This document shows positions 1 through 9,101 of a stretch of DNA of 34,775 nt, in pieces. How positions within the stretch are numbered: the stretch's first letter is position 1; each line of letters opens with the position of its first letter. The stretch spans positions 1 to 34,775 of the forward strand of contig SVTB01000005.1 in assembly GCA_015064015.1 (NCBI GenBank), read 5' to 3'. Below the pieces are notes generated by a model that was not told the DNA's origin, did not search any database, and saw only the letters and a program-made list of their open reading frames with translations. A program made the position numbers and the translations under genes. This DNA is from Oscillospiraceae bacterium. Its GTDB lineage: Bacteria > Bacillota > Clostridia > Oscillospirales > CAG-272.

Positions 1-448
1 CGAAAAGATAGTCGATGTCGTTCCAAATGGTGTCGGACCAAAACTGCTTGACAGTACCGGCGATGACGGGGCCGCGCCAGATGACGGGGCTGGTCTCATC
101 GCGAAGCATGAGGTTGACCGACATGACGTCGATGCCCGTGGTGGTGGAGGGAGGGATCATGCCCAGACCCTCTCCCTCAACGGGCTTGTTCAGACCAAAG
201 GCCTTGGGAATGGAAGGACCGGTGATATCGGCGTCAAGGATACCAACCTTGAAGCCCTTTCTCTGCATATTCACGGCCAGCATGGAGGTGACCAAAGATT
301 TACCAACACCGCCCTTGCCGCTGACCACGCCGATGACGTGCTTAACGGAGGAGAGATCGTTGGGCTTAGCCAACATTTCCTCGCGGCTGGGCTTGCGGGA
401 GGAGCAGTTGGCGGAACAGGTGGAACAATCGTGGGTACATTCAGACAT
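1..448 (-). CDS. Mrp/NBP35 (ApbC)-family P-loop ATPase, C-terminus cut off by window edge
   Basis: Minus-strand reading from ATG at 448: MSECTHDCSTCSANCSSRKPSREEML...VKHVIGVVSGKGGVGKSLVTSMLAVNMQRKGFKVGILDADITGPSIPKAFG; deviant Walker A GKGGVGKS and DADITGPS are Mrp hallmarks. The plus ORF 15..470 is its antisense. Confidence 0.93.
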   Translation of the reverse strand, partial: MSECTHDCSTCSANCSSRKPSREEMLAKPNDLSSVKHVIGVVSGKGGVGKSLVTSMLAVNMQRKGFKVGILDADITGPSIPKAFGLNKPVEGEGLGMIPPSTTTGIDVMSVNLMLRDETSPVIWRGPVIAGTVKQFWSDTIWNDIDYLF

Positions 449-485
449 TTTTTTATTTCCTTTCTGGTAAGTTGACAAGATCAGG

Positions 486-613
486 GTAGGGCGGGGCATG
501 CTCCCGCCGTGAATTTTGGTGTATAAAATTATAAAATAAATGAAAACACAATTTGAGCCGCAAAGTTGACAGATCAAGCGTATTTCATTCGGCGGGAGCG
601 AGCCCCGCCCTAC
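486..613. repeat. MITE-like/BIME-like intergenic element with 24-nt terminal inverted repeats
   Basis: GTAGGGCGGGGCATGCTCCCGCCG (486-509) vs CGGCGGGAGCGAGCCCCGCCCTAC (590-613): 22/24 inverted match; AT-rich interior. Confidence 0.75.
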
Positions 614-622
614 GATTTTATA

Positions 623-1705
623 TCATAGATGCCAAACGAAATCGTCCTCACAGGGCGCCTCGGCAAGCACAGGTAACGGCGTTGCCTCGGCCAACGATTC
701 CAACTCGGCACGGGCGGCGATCAAAGCCTCCCAATAGGGATCGGTGAGGAACACGTTTCCGCTCATGAGGAACAGATTGCGCAGACCGCACCGAATCTCC
801 CAACGCATCTTCTCAATCCAGTTTTCGGGAGATAGCGCACCCACGGGATAGGTGGTAGTCTCGCTGAAGGCGTTTTCTACCGAGCCGATCAAAGACAGGT
901 GCTTTTTGATACAGGTCTCAATGGAGGGGCGGCACAGGGGACTTCCAAAGCTACCATCATCAAAATGTCCCTCGCCTACACGGAACAGGGCACCCGGAAA
1001 ATGTGCCTTGATGCGGGGAATATCCAGACCGTGACGGCGGTCACCGTTGTGCATGACCATGATACCGGGGGTCAACCCTTCCGGAGTGGTCTCGTCGAGA
1101 AAACGGAGAATGGCATCGCATTGGATATCCGTCCAGGCGTTCCAGAGGTCGTCCCCTTCGATGGCATAGGTCACAATATCCGGTGGCTTCATGCCGTCAT
1201 ATTGTGGATATTTTTTGTAGAATCTATCCAAACAACGGGGACAGTAGCACCCTTGCAGGTGAGGTCCCCAGGAGCCCATGCGGAGGTCGTCGTCGTAGAA
1301 CAGCTTGGTAAAGCCCAGATCCTTGTGGATCTGCACCGCTTCCTTGTACCACGAAATAACGGTGTCATCTACGCAGGTGGTGGTGCCTTGGCGGTTGCCG
1401 TGAGCATCCAGGCGGTTTTGCCAGGCGTCTGGCAGGGTGGGATCGGCCTCGTCGCCGTTGAGGGCGTTGGAACCGTGACCGAGCGGCACACAGATGGCCT
1501 GCACCTCAAAGCCTTCGTCCTCCAGCATGGCCTTGGCGCGGCGGGCATCCTCCAAAGAGTTCTGCCATTCGCCGTAGATGTAGTTGTCCAGCCAGACCGT
1601 CTTGACCCCCGCCCGCTTCATGAGCTTGATCTTGCGAGGAAAATCGGGGTCAGTCAGCACGAGGCTCGTGAGAAAATCGTAGTGAAACGTGAGCGGGACG
1701 GACAT
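623..1705 (-). CDS. Conserved hypothetical, putative TIM-barrel glycosidase-like protein
   Basis: ORF with likely start MSVPLTFHYDFLTSLVLTDPDF at 1705; contains GCYCPRCLDRFYKKYP (C-x-C-x-x-C motif seen in some hypothetical glycosidase-like proteins) and LMKRAGVKTVWLDNYIYGEW. Confidence 0.6.
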   Translation of the reverse strand: MSVPLTFHYDFLTSLVLTDPDFPRKIKLMKRAGVKTVWLDNYIYGEWQNSLEDARRAKAMLEDEGFEVQAICVPLGHGSNALNGDEADPTLPDAWQNRLDAHGNRQGTTTCVDDTVISWYKEAVQIHKDLGFTKLFYDDDLRMGSWGPHLQGCYCPRCLDRFYKKYPQYDGMKPPDIVTYAIEGDDLWNAWTDIQCDAILRFLDETTPEGLTPGIMVMHNGDRRHGLDIPRIKAHFPGALFRVGEGHFDDGSFGSPLCRPSIETCIKKHLSLIGSVENAFSETTTYPVGALSPENWIEKMRWEIRCGLRNLFLMSGNVFLTDPYWEALIAARAELESLAEATPLPVLAEAPCEDDFVWHL

Positions 1706-1725
1706 GGGAACTCCTTTCTTCGCGA

Positions 1726-2937
1726 TTAAGCGCGGCTGATGCTGATAGGCGAAGTCCAACCGAATCGGCCGTCGGTCAGCTCCACTCGGAGATAGTAGAT
1801 ATCACGCGCCTGCTCCCGCTTGTAGTCGAGGAAGAACCCTGAGGACTTGGCCATCATGACGTAGTTGCGACAGTTCTTGACCACGGTCACTTGTTTCACG
1901 GGTACGTCGGTTTTGACGTTCCAGTATACCGAAAGGTCAGCATCGGCAGGCAGTGTAAGTTCTTCGCCCATCCAATGACCATTGATACGGAAGTCGATCT
2001 CCATGCGGCCGTTCATGTCTCCATCCAATGGGCCGCGCATAAAAGCGTAGGTGCGCTTGGCTTTCAGGGCCTCAAAAATGGCCTTGTGGGTGTTTTCAGT
2101 CGCCCATACGCCCGTCACACCGGGGTATTTGGCATGGCCCCTGTAAGTTTCTGTGACCTGGCCTCCAAGGCCTCGGTGATCGTCACTACCGCCGATGACG
2201 CCCATATGAACGCCCCGCCGGAGGGCATCTTGGAAATAGCCACCCTCAATGGCTACGGTCGGTTCGGCACAGGGGTTGCCCATGTACTCGGCAGCATCCC
2301 CGCGGGAGATAATCTCCATAAAGGGAGGCATGAGGTCGAGGGGCAAGGCGGTAAAATCTGCACCAGAAGTCAGCGAGTAGGTATCGTGGGGGGCAAAGAT
2401 GCAATCGTCACGGGAGAGAAGGGCGCGAAGCTCAGCTTCGGTCAGCTCGCCGTCGCGCTCGCCTCGGATCATGTCTGCATCGTCGTTTTCAAGGTAGATA
2501 ACGAGGTTATTGTAGAAGGGGTAGGAATCCCGTTCGTAGGCAAGAATGGTGGTGAATTGTCCGTCAATACGGTATTTTTTCACCTTCTCACGGATGGTAT
2601 CCCATTTGGAAGGATTTCCCACCCACAATTCGGGTTTGCCCACGCCGCCGTGGTCATGGTCAGACAGCGCGGCAAAATCCAGCTTGGCAATATCCCGCAG
2701 GTTGGTAAAGTAAGTGTCAATATCCACGCTACCGTCGGACAGATTGGTGTGACCGTGCATCTCGCCCACGAAGGGGTGCAGGTCTGGCAGCGATGGCTCA
2801 AGTGAATGCTCGGAGGCATCCATTGTCGCCCACAGCGCGCGGGCATCGCCCTCGCCGCTGTAAACCGCGTCGGTAAACGTTTTGGAGCGGTTGGGGGTGT
2901 CAATACGCTTGGCGGAGTATTTGTCGGGATGATTCAT
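1726..2937 (-). CDS. PHP-domain metal-dependent phosphoesterase/hydrolase (CehA/DUF3604-like)
   Basis: FVGEMHGHTNLSDGSVDIDTYF...DFAALSDHDHGG...GVIGGSDDHRG metal-binding motifs of PHP superfamily. Confidence 0.8.
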   Translation of the reverse strand: MNHPDKYSAKRIDTPNRSKTFTDAVYSGEGDARALWATMDASEHSLEPSLPDLHPFVGEMHGHTNLSDGSVDIDTYFTNLRDIAKLDFAALSDHDHGGVGKPELWVGNPSKWDTIREKVKKYRIDGQFTTILAYERDSYPFYNNLVIYLENDDADMIRGERDGELTEAELRALLSRDDCIFAPHDTYSLTSGADFTALPLDLMPPFMEIISRGDAAEYMGNPCAEPTVAIEGGYFQDALRRGVHMGVIGGSDDHRGLGGQVTETYRGHAKYPGVTGVWATENTHKAIFEALKAKRTYAFMRGPLDGDMNGRMEIDFRINGHWMGEELTLPADADLSVYWNVKTDVPVKQVTVVKNCRNYVMMAKSSGFFLDYKREQARDIYYLRVELTDGRFGWTSPISISRA

Positions 2938-2938
2938 A

Positions 2939-3586
2939 TTATTTTTCGGGATCCAGGTACTTCCACAGCCCCACGAAATAGTTGATACCCGAAGCGATTG
3001 TAAAGAAGATGGTCAAAGCGGCGAAGAAGTAGGACAGCGGCAGCCAAGTGACCCACCAAGCAGGTAGGGCAGAGCCGACACCCTCGATGGCGTAGATCAC
3101 GGGCTCCATGATAGCGACCACCACGAAGATGATCTGCACCACGGTCTTCATCTTACCCATCATATTGGCGGCTACTACCTTGCCGCCCGAGGAGGATGCC
3201 ACGAGACGGAGGGACGTCACGGCCAGCTCACGGAAAATGACGATCAGCAGGGTGATAACGAAAAGTGCCTGATGGTTGTTGTCGAACAGTATAGCGGTGC
3301 GGTAGACGATGGCGGTCATGGCACCGATGACCATGAATTTGTCAGCCAATGGATCCATCAGCTTGCCGAAGTCGGTGACCAGACCGTACTTGCGGGCGAT
3401 TTTGCCATCCAGCATATCTGTCAAAGAGGCGATAACAAACAGCGCGGTGCCAATGATACCGCTAACCAGAGGCGACAGCACCGATGTGGGGAGCATCATA
3501 ACCACAATGAAGACGGGTACCATGCAAATGCGCAGAACGGTCAGCTTGTTGGGGAGGTTCATTTTGGTTTTTTTCTTTTCACTCAT
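2939..3586 (-). CDS. pgsA: CDP-diacylglycerol--glycerol-3-phosphate 3-phosphatidyltransferase
   Basis: Start MSEKKKTKMNLPNKLTVLRICMVPVFI at 3586; CDP-alcohol phosphatidyltransferase motif (DMLDGKIARKYGLVTDFGKLMDPLADK). The ORF extension upstream to 3721 translates repeat DNA and is not credible. Confidence 0.93.
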   Translation of the reverse strand: MSEKKKTKMNLPNKLTVLRICMVPVFIVVMMLPTSVLSPLVSGIIGTALFVIASLTDMLDGKIARKYGLVTDFGKLMDPLADKFMVIGAMTAIVYRTAILFDNNHQALFVITLLIVIFRELAVTSLRLVASSSGGKVVAANMMGKMKTVVQIIFVVVAIMEPVIYAIEGVGSALPAWWVTWLPLSYFFAALTIFFTIASGINYFVGLWKYLDPEK

Positions 3587-3609
3587 GGCTTTTCTCCTTG
3601 TTATATGTA

Positions 3610-3663
3610 GTAGGGGCGGATCCCATATCCGCCCGTTTGTGGGAGGAACGAGCCCTGCCCTAC
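3610..3663. repeat. Hairpin-rich intergenic repeat related to the 486-613 element
   Basis: GTAGGGGCGGATCCCATATCCGCCC...GAGCCCTGCCCTAC: begins GTAGGGGC and ends GCCCTAC, with internal 8-bp palindrome GGGCGGAT/ATCCGCCC. Confidence 0.6.
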
Positions 3664-3836
3664 GGATGCAGTGTTGTGCAGGGGTATTTACTGGCGACCG
3701 CAGATCGCCTCTACAGAGCATCGGATATTGTTTTTTGTGACAACGAATGGGGCAGGGGCCCCATGGGGGATACGGAAATACAACCCTCTATTCGATCTCT
3801 GCCCCTACCATGTCCTTTTTAAAAGGTTTTGGAAGT

Positions 3837-3891
3837 CTTGAAACCTTTTTTCAAAAGGTTTCAAGTGGGGGTCAAGGGGCAACGCCCCTTG
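3837..3891. repeat. Two consecutive perfect hairpins (13-bp and 8-bp stems) downstream of rimO
   Basis: CTTGAAACCTTTT-TTC-AAAAGGTTTCAAG (3837-3865) and CAAGGGGC-AAC-GCCCCTTG (3873-3891). Confidence 0.8.
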
Positions 3892-3930
3892 CGTACTCTT
3901 GCGTACTCTTGCGTGTTCTTGCGTACTCCC
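3891..3930. repeat. 10-bp tandem repeat, four copies
   Basis: GCGTACTCTT GCGTACTCTT GCGTGTTCTT GCGTACTCCC read directly. Confidence 0.85.
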
Positions 3931-3939
3931 TCGTACGCC

Positions 3940-5304
3940 TCATTCCTGTGCCACAGCAAAGCCGTACAGGTCGTAGTCCACGACCTCGCGGATCTTGACG
4001 GGAACGGTGGAGCCGGGCGCGATGCGAGCATCTCCACGCCAGCGGAAGAACACCTTGCCGTCGATCTCGGGAGCGTCGGCGGAGGAACGGCCGAAGTAAG
4101 TCTCGTTGACGGGATCAAAGTCCTCCACAAGGACAGTGACCACAGAGCCGATCTTTTCGCGGTTTTGCTCTTCATTGATGCGAACCTGGGTGCGCATGAG
4201 GATGTCCATGCGATCCTGTTTCACCTGCTCATCAATCTGATCAGGGAAATCGTAGGCGGCGGTGCCCTCTTCACGGGAGTAGGTGAACACACCCGCGTGC
4301 TCAAAGCGAGCTTCCTCCAAAAATTCGGCCAGCTCGTTGAAGTCCTCCTCTGTCTCTCCGGGGAAGCCCACGATAAAGGTGGTGCGGATGACGATACCCG
4401 GCACCTCGGTGCGAAGCTTTCTCAGCACTTCGCGGATCATGGCACCGTCGCCGTGCCGGTTCATAGACGTCAGCATATGATCGCTGATGTGCTGAAGGGG
4501 AAGGTCGATGTATTTGACGATGCGGGGATTGTCGCGGATTTCCGCGATCAGCTCGTCGGTGATCTTGTCGGGATAGCAGTAGAGCAGACGGATCCAGGGG
4601 ATGTCTGTGGCCTCGGTGATCTTATGAAGTAGCTCATGGAGCGCGTAGTGACCGTACAAGTCCATTCCGTAACGGGTAATGTCCTGGGCGATGATGACCA
4701 GCTCCTTGATGCCCTGATCTGAAAGCTCCTTGGCCTCAGCCACAAGATCCTCCATGGGACGGCTGCGGAATTCGCCGCGGATGGAAGGGATGGCGCAGTA
4801 GGCACAGCGGTTGTCACAACCCTCAGCGATTTTGAGGTACGCCATGTACTCGGGTGTGGTCAGCACACGGTCGCCGCCTAAACGGACGGTGTTTTTGTCC
4901 TCAAAGGAGGCGTATTTTTCGGCGGGGGAAAGTTTTCTTTTTTTCTTGACCTGAGCCTCTACCGCCTGCACGGCTTCAACGATGTTGTGGATACTACCCA
5001 CCCCCAAAAGCGCGTCTACCTCGGGCATTTCCTCGAGGATCTGCTCACGATAACGCTCGGGCAGACAGCCTGTAACGATGATGCCCTTAAGGTCGCGATT
5101 TTCCTTAAGCCAAGCCACATCCAGGATGTTGTCAATGGCCTCCTTTTTCGCACTCTCGATGAAGCCGCAGGTGTTGATGATGATGATATCCGCGTCAATG
5201 TCCTCGGGGGTGATCTCATAGCCCGCTGACAAGACCTCGTGGAGCATCACTTCGGTGTCTAACTGGTTTTTGGGACAGCCCAGAGAGATAAATCCTATTT
5301 TCAT
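3940..5304 (-). CDS. rimO: Ribosomal protein S12 methylthiotransferase RimO
   Basis: MKIGFISLGCPKNQLDTEVML...AEGCDNRCAYCAIPSIRGEFRSR radical-SAM CxxxCxxC and MTTase N-term motif; C-terminal TRAM. Confidence 0.95.
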   Translation of the reverse strand: MKIGFISLGCPKNQLDTEVMLHEVLSAGYEITPEDIDADIIIINTCGFIESAKKEAIDNILDVAWLKENRDLKGIIVTGCLPERYREQILEEMPEVDALLGVGSIHNIVEAVQAVEAQVKKKRKLSPAEKYASFEDKNTVRLGGDRVLTTPEYMAYLKIAEGCDNRCAYCAIPSIRGEFRSRPMEDLVAEAKELSDQGIKELVIIAQDITRYGMDLYGHYALHELLHKITEATDIPWIRLLYCYPDKITDELIAEIRDNPRIVKYIDLPLQHISDHMLTSMNRHGDGAMIREVLRKLRTEVPGIVIRTTFIVGFPGETEEDFNELAEFLEEARFEHAGVFTYSREEGTAAYDFPDQIDEQVKQDRMDILMRTQVRINEEQNREKIGSVVTVLVEDFDPVNETYFGRSSADAPEIDGKVFFRWRGDARIAPGSTVPVKIREVVDYDLYGFAVAQE

Positions 5305-5528
5305 ATTTTATATTGTATAGCCTTTCTTGGAAAGCGGTTACCCGATTTCCTACATTACATAATCATACAGCATAATGATATCACAAAAGAAGTAAAATGT
5401 CAAGGAAAAACCGAGTGAAAAAAGCGGAAAAAGTCTTGGCTTTGTTTGTGATTGCCCAGAGGTGCTTTTGAAAATGTAAACATTTTTTGCATACGATGTC
5501 GAAATGGGGATTTTGCACCAAAAGCACC

Positions 5529-5557
5529 TTGCCAAATGATAATTTTTGTGATATAAT
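5529..5557 (+). promoter_or_regulatory. Sigma-A-type promoter for the MoxR operon
   Basis: TTGCCA (5529-5534), 17-nt spacer, TATAAT (5552-5557), upstream of 5611. Confidence 0.65.
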
Positions 5558-5610
5558 AATATATCTCGTATTTTTGAAAAAGCTTGAAAATATAGAAAGG
5601 AAATCCCGTC

Positions 5611-6645
5611 ATGAGTACCGAAAAAGACATCAAAACCAATGACACCGTAGTAGAGCAGAAAAATGAAACCCGCCTTCCTCCCGAGATGGTACAGGCCCAT
5701 GCCAAAATGATCGCTGCCGCCGATGAGGTGGAGAAAGTTGTTGTAGGTAAACGTAGTGAAGTGTTGCTTTTGCTGACTGCCATGCTGGCAGGTACCCACG
5801 TGCTTATTGAGGATGTTCCCGGCACGGGTAAGACAACTTTGGCTTCTACCCTTGCCAAAGTGACAGGTTTGCAATTCCGCCGTGCTCAGTTTACTCCCGA
5901 TGTCATGGCTTCCGACATCACGGGCTTCCACATTTACAACCGCCAAAAGGAGCAGTTCGAGTTTCGCGAGGGCCTTGTCATGTGTAACCTGCTTTTGGCC
6001 GACGAAATCAACCGTGCTTCTCCCAAGACCCAGTCCGCTCTTTTGGAGGCCATGGAAGAAGGACAGGTCACGGTAGACGGCAATACCATGAGCGTGCCCG
6101 ATCCCTTCATGGTTATTGCGACCCAAAACCCTGCTGGCTATGTAGGCACCTACCCCCTGCCCGAAGCACAGCTGGACCGCTTTTCCTTGAAGCTGAGCAT
6201 GGGATATCCCAATGCCGCCGAGGAAATTAATATCATCAAGGCGCGCCGTGGCGAGAATCCTTTGGACAGCGTAAAGGCTGTACTGACTCAGGACGAGCTG
6301 CGTGAAGTCCGCGATCTGGTGAAAAACGTACATATCGACGATGAGCTGTATGCCTATATCGTCACACTGATTACCGCCACCCGCAAGCATCCCGCCCTTT
6401 CTCTGGGTGCCTCTCCCCGTGCCTCTGTGGCTATGGTACACCTCAGCCAAGCCTACGCCTTCCTTCACGGACGTGATTTCGTACAACCCGATGATATCGC
6501 CGCGCTGTTCAGAGCCGCCATCGCACACCGCCTGATTCTTCGCCAGGAGGCTAAGCTGGCGCATCAAACAGCCATGGACGTGGTGGGTGAAATTCTTCGC
6601 ACCACCGACGTGCCCTACAAGGGTAAGCGCGCTGTTAAGGCTTGA
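5611..6645 (+). CDS. MoxR-family AAA+ ATPase
   Basis: HVLIEDVPGTGKTTLASTLAK Walker A; LLADEINRASPKTQSALLEAMEEGQVTVDG; MVIATQNPAGYVGTYPLPEAQLDRF. Confidence 0.95.
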   Translation: MSTEKDIKTNDTVVEQKNETRLPPEMVQAHAKMIAAADEVEKVVVGKRSEVLLLLTAMLAGTHVLIEDVPGTGKTTLASTLAKVTGLQFRRAQFTPDVMASDITGFHIYNRQKEQFEFREGLVMCNLLLADEINRASPKTQSALLEAMEEGQVTVDGNTMSVPDPFMVIATQNPAGYVGTYPLPEAQLDRFSLKLSMGYPNAAEEINIIKARRGENPLDSVKAVLTQDELREVRDLVKNVHIDDELYAYIVTLITATRKHPALSLGASPRASVAMVHLSQAYAFLHGRDFVQPDDIAALFRAAIAHRLILRQEAKLAHQTAMDVVGEILRTTDVPYKGKRAVKA

Positions 6646-6659
6646 TCGGGGAGTTTCCT

Positions 6660-9101
6660 ATGGAACCAATGAAGCAATGTCCCAACTGCGGCAAATATGT
6701 ACCCGCGGATAAGACGTATTGTATGAGTTGCGGCACAACCCTGGCTCTCAAATGTGAGGCCTGCGGCAAAGTGCTGCCCCTGATGACCAAGGTGTGTCCT
6801 TGCGGACATTCTTTCGTCAGAAAAACAAAAAAGGTGCGACATTCAGTGGTGCTTCCCCTGTTGCGCAAGCATGGCAGAATCCTTCTTTTGGGGATTCTGG
6901 CCGCGTTTGTGTTGGCAACAGTGGTGCTCTCAGCTTTCCCCGTGCTGTCCTATGCCGATGCGCGGACAGAGGAGATCACCGCTTCCGGATATTCGGTTGC
7001 AGGCTACTTCTTCGGTGGCGAGCCCGAAGGCATTCGGATGCTTCTGGGTTTGTCAGCCTTTGAGGATGCCGTGGGCCTTGCGGGAGCTACCTTATATCTG
7101 CAGGGTATCGGATGGCTCATGGTGCTACTGTCCACTCTGCTGATGGCCCTGCTGGTTGCCTGCAATCTAAGAACCTTCGGTCAAGTTACCTCTCGCCGCT
7201 TGATCCCTCTATTGGGTGTATTTGTGGGCGGCGCAGCTGTGATCTTTGGGGCCGATCGTGCGTTGTGGGCGGTGCTCAGTCCTCTTGCCGCCAAGAATCC
7301 TTTGTTCGGGACCTTTGTTCCGCTGACGCTTTTGATTATGGGAGCCGCCGTGCTCGGCTTGCACTTGTTCTTCTATTTTCTGACCGTCAAAGGTGTGGGA
7401 GAGCAAGATGCCCTGTCTATCACGGCCATTCTGTGGTTTCCCTACGATAAGCTCCGTGCCCATCTGCGTAAAAAGCGCGCTGTGGCTCTGGGCAAGGAGG
7501 AAGATGAAAAAAATATTACCTGCACCCGACGTTTCCGTACTTATTTGATTTTGTTGGGCGCCTCCCTGATCTTTACCCAGGCATTGCTTAGCAAAGTTTC
7601 CCACATCTTTTTCTGGTTTATGTTCCTGCTTCCTGTGCCTTGTCTTTTGTATACCTTGATCGCCAAGAGCACCTTAACGGTGACTATGATCTCGGATACC
7701 GCCACCACCGAAAAGGAACAGCCCTATACCTATGAATTCCGTATAGACAACCATTCCATTCTGGCCTTCCCATTCATTGACGCAAAGGTCAGCATCCCTC
7801 AATCCAACAGCGTGCGTTGTACCAACCGAAGCGTTCGGCTGTCTATGGCGCCCATGTCAAGCTATCACATCAAAAATACCCTTCGTTTCCGTTTCCGCGG
7901 TACTTACGAAATCGGTGTGCGTTGCTTTTATGTGTACGATTTCTTCCGTATGTTTCGCGTGAAGGTGCCGGTGGAGAACATGACGACCGTGTACGTCTTG
8001 CCTCGCCGCATCCATTTGGAGGATACTCTGGCACAGGCGGTATCTGACTCTACCGTTCGTACCGTTAAATCCCCCTTGGTGGTGGATCGACTGGAGGTCA
8101 GCGATATCCGCGATTACCAAAACGGAGATCCCCTCAAAAGCATCCATTGGAAGTTGTCCTCCAAGTCGGAAACCTTCGTGGTTAAGGACTACAATACGGG
8201 TACTTCCAATGAAACCGTGGTATTCTGTGATATGGCCGCTCATTTCCCGGATGAACCGCCCATTGTGGTTGAGGCGCCTGTGGTTACCAAAAAGCCTCGA
8301 AAGTCCAAGATGAGCGCCGAGGAGAAAAAAGCCGTTCGAGACGAGGCTAAGGCGCGGAAGGATTCCGAAAAGAAGAAGGCTCTTCAAAAGAGATACCGCC
8401 ATGCGGAGACCTCGGACACCCACGATATTTCTGACGAAGCTTTGGAGGCACGTCTGGCTCAGCGTAATAAGGTGGCCGACCGAAAAATGCAATCATCGTC
8501 TCGTAAAGCCGAAAAGCCTGTTGAGGCGGAAGAGGTTGCGGTGGATTCTGCGAGAGATGTTCACAGTTTGGCTCAACCGATTTACTATGAGGATATGAAC
8601 GAATATCTGGCAGACGGCGTCGTAGAACTGACGGTAGCATCGGTGTTGGCCGAACTTCGTCAGGGACATAACGTAACCCTAATTTGGTTTGACCACCGTT
8701 CTGAAAGCGGCGTTGCAGCCTACGCTTTGCATGGTGTAGAGGAATTTGAAAGTATTTACCATACTTTCGCCACGGCTCCCCTGTGTCCTCCTGACAAGCG
8801 TGTGAGCAGTTTGACCGCCATGATCAGCGATATCCAAAGCGCCAAGCAGCTTTTTGTGACTTCTACGCTGGATAGTGCCATGCTTTCTGAGCTGACCGCT
8901 CTGCCGGGTGTGTCGGACGCAGGCAGCTTTGGCTCTGCCGAGGTCATTTTGTACAATCCCGAGGAGCGTTTCCTCTATCCCATGGAACGCGCCTCTTATT
9001 TGGAGGGATGTCGGGAGACCCTGTTGGTCAACGGCATATCTCTTCGTACCAGTGGCATGATTGCCGTTCGTCGGGAAGGAGGTGAGGTTGGTGAGTCGTA
9101 A
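6660..9101 (+). CDS. Zinc-ribbon + membrane + DUF58-domain protein
   Basis: Start ATG 6660 after GGGGAG; N-term CPNCGKYVPADKTYCMSCG and CEACGKVLPLMTKVCPCG; TM helices; RRIHLED...VSDIRDYQNGDPLKSIHWKLSSKSETFVVKDYN is DUF58 signature. Confidence 0.88.
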   Translation: MEPMKQCPNCGKYVPADKTYCMSCGTTLALKCEACGKVLPLMTKVCPCGHSFVRKTKKVRHSVVLPLLRKHGRILLLGILAAFVLATVVLSAFPVLSYADARTEEITASGYSVAGYFFGGEPEGIRMLLGLSAFEDAVGLAGATLYLQGIGWLMVLLSTLLMALLVACNLRTFGQVTSRRLIPLLGVFVGGAAVIFGADRALWAVLSPLAAKNPLFGTFVPLTLLIMGAAVLGLHLFFYFLTVKGVGEQDALSITAILWFPYDKLRAHLRKKRAVALGKEEDEKNITCTRRFRTYLILLGASLIFTQALLSKVSHIFFWFMFLLPVPCLLYTLIAKSTLTVTMISDTATTEKEQPYTYEFRIDNHSILAFPFIDAKVSIPQSNSVRCTNRSVRLSMAPMSSYHIKNTLRFRFRGTYEIGVRCFYVYDFFRMFRVKVPVENMTTVYVLPRRIHLEDTLAQAVSDSTVRTVKSPLVVDRLEVSDIRDYQNGDPLKSIHWKLSSKSETFVVKDYNTGTSNETVVFCDMAAHFPDEPPIVVEAPVVTKKPRKSKMSAEEKKAVRDEAKARKDSEKKKALQKRYRHAETSDTHDISDEALEARLAQRNKVADRKMQSSSRKAEKPVEAEEVAVDSARDVHSLAQPIYYEDMNEYLADGVVELTVASVLAELRQGHNVTLIWFDHRSESGVAAYALHGVEEFESIYHTFATAPLCPPDKRVSSLTAMISDIQSAKQLFVTSTLDSAMLSELTALPGVSDAGSFGSAEVILYNPEERFLYPMERASYLEGCRETLLVNGISLRTSGMIAVRREGGEVGES

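Noticed and set aside
3587-3721. Upstream extension of pgsA ORF (MLCRGDLRSPVNTPAQHC...)
   Set aside because: Translates an intergenic repeat; the internal Met at 3586 begins the conserved PgsA sequence.
3891-3930. CRISPR array
   Set aside because: 10-bp head-to-tail tandem without spacers and no cas genes in the window.
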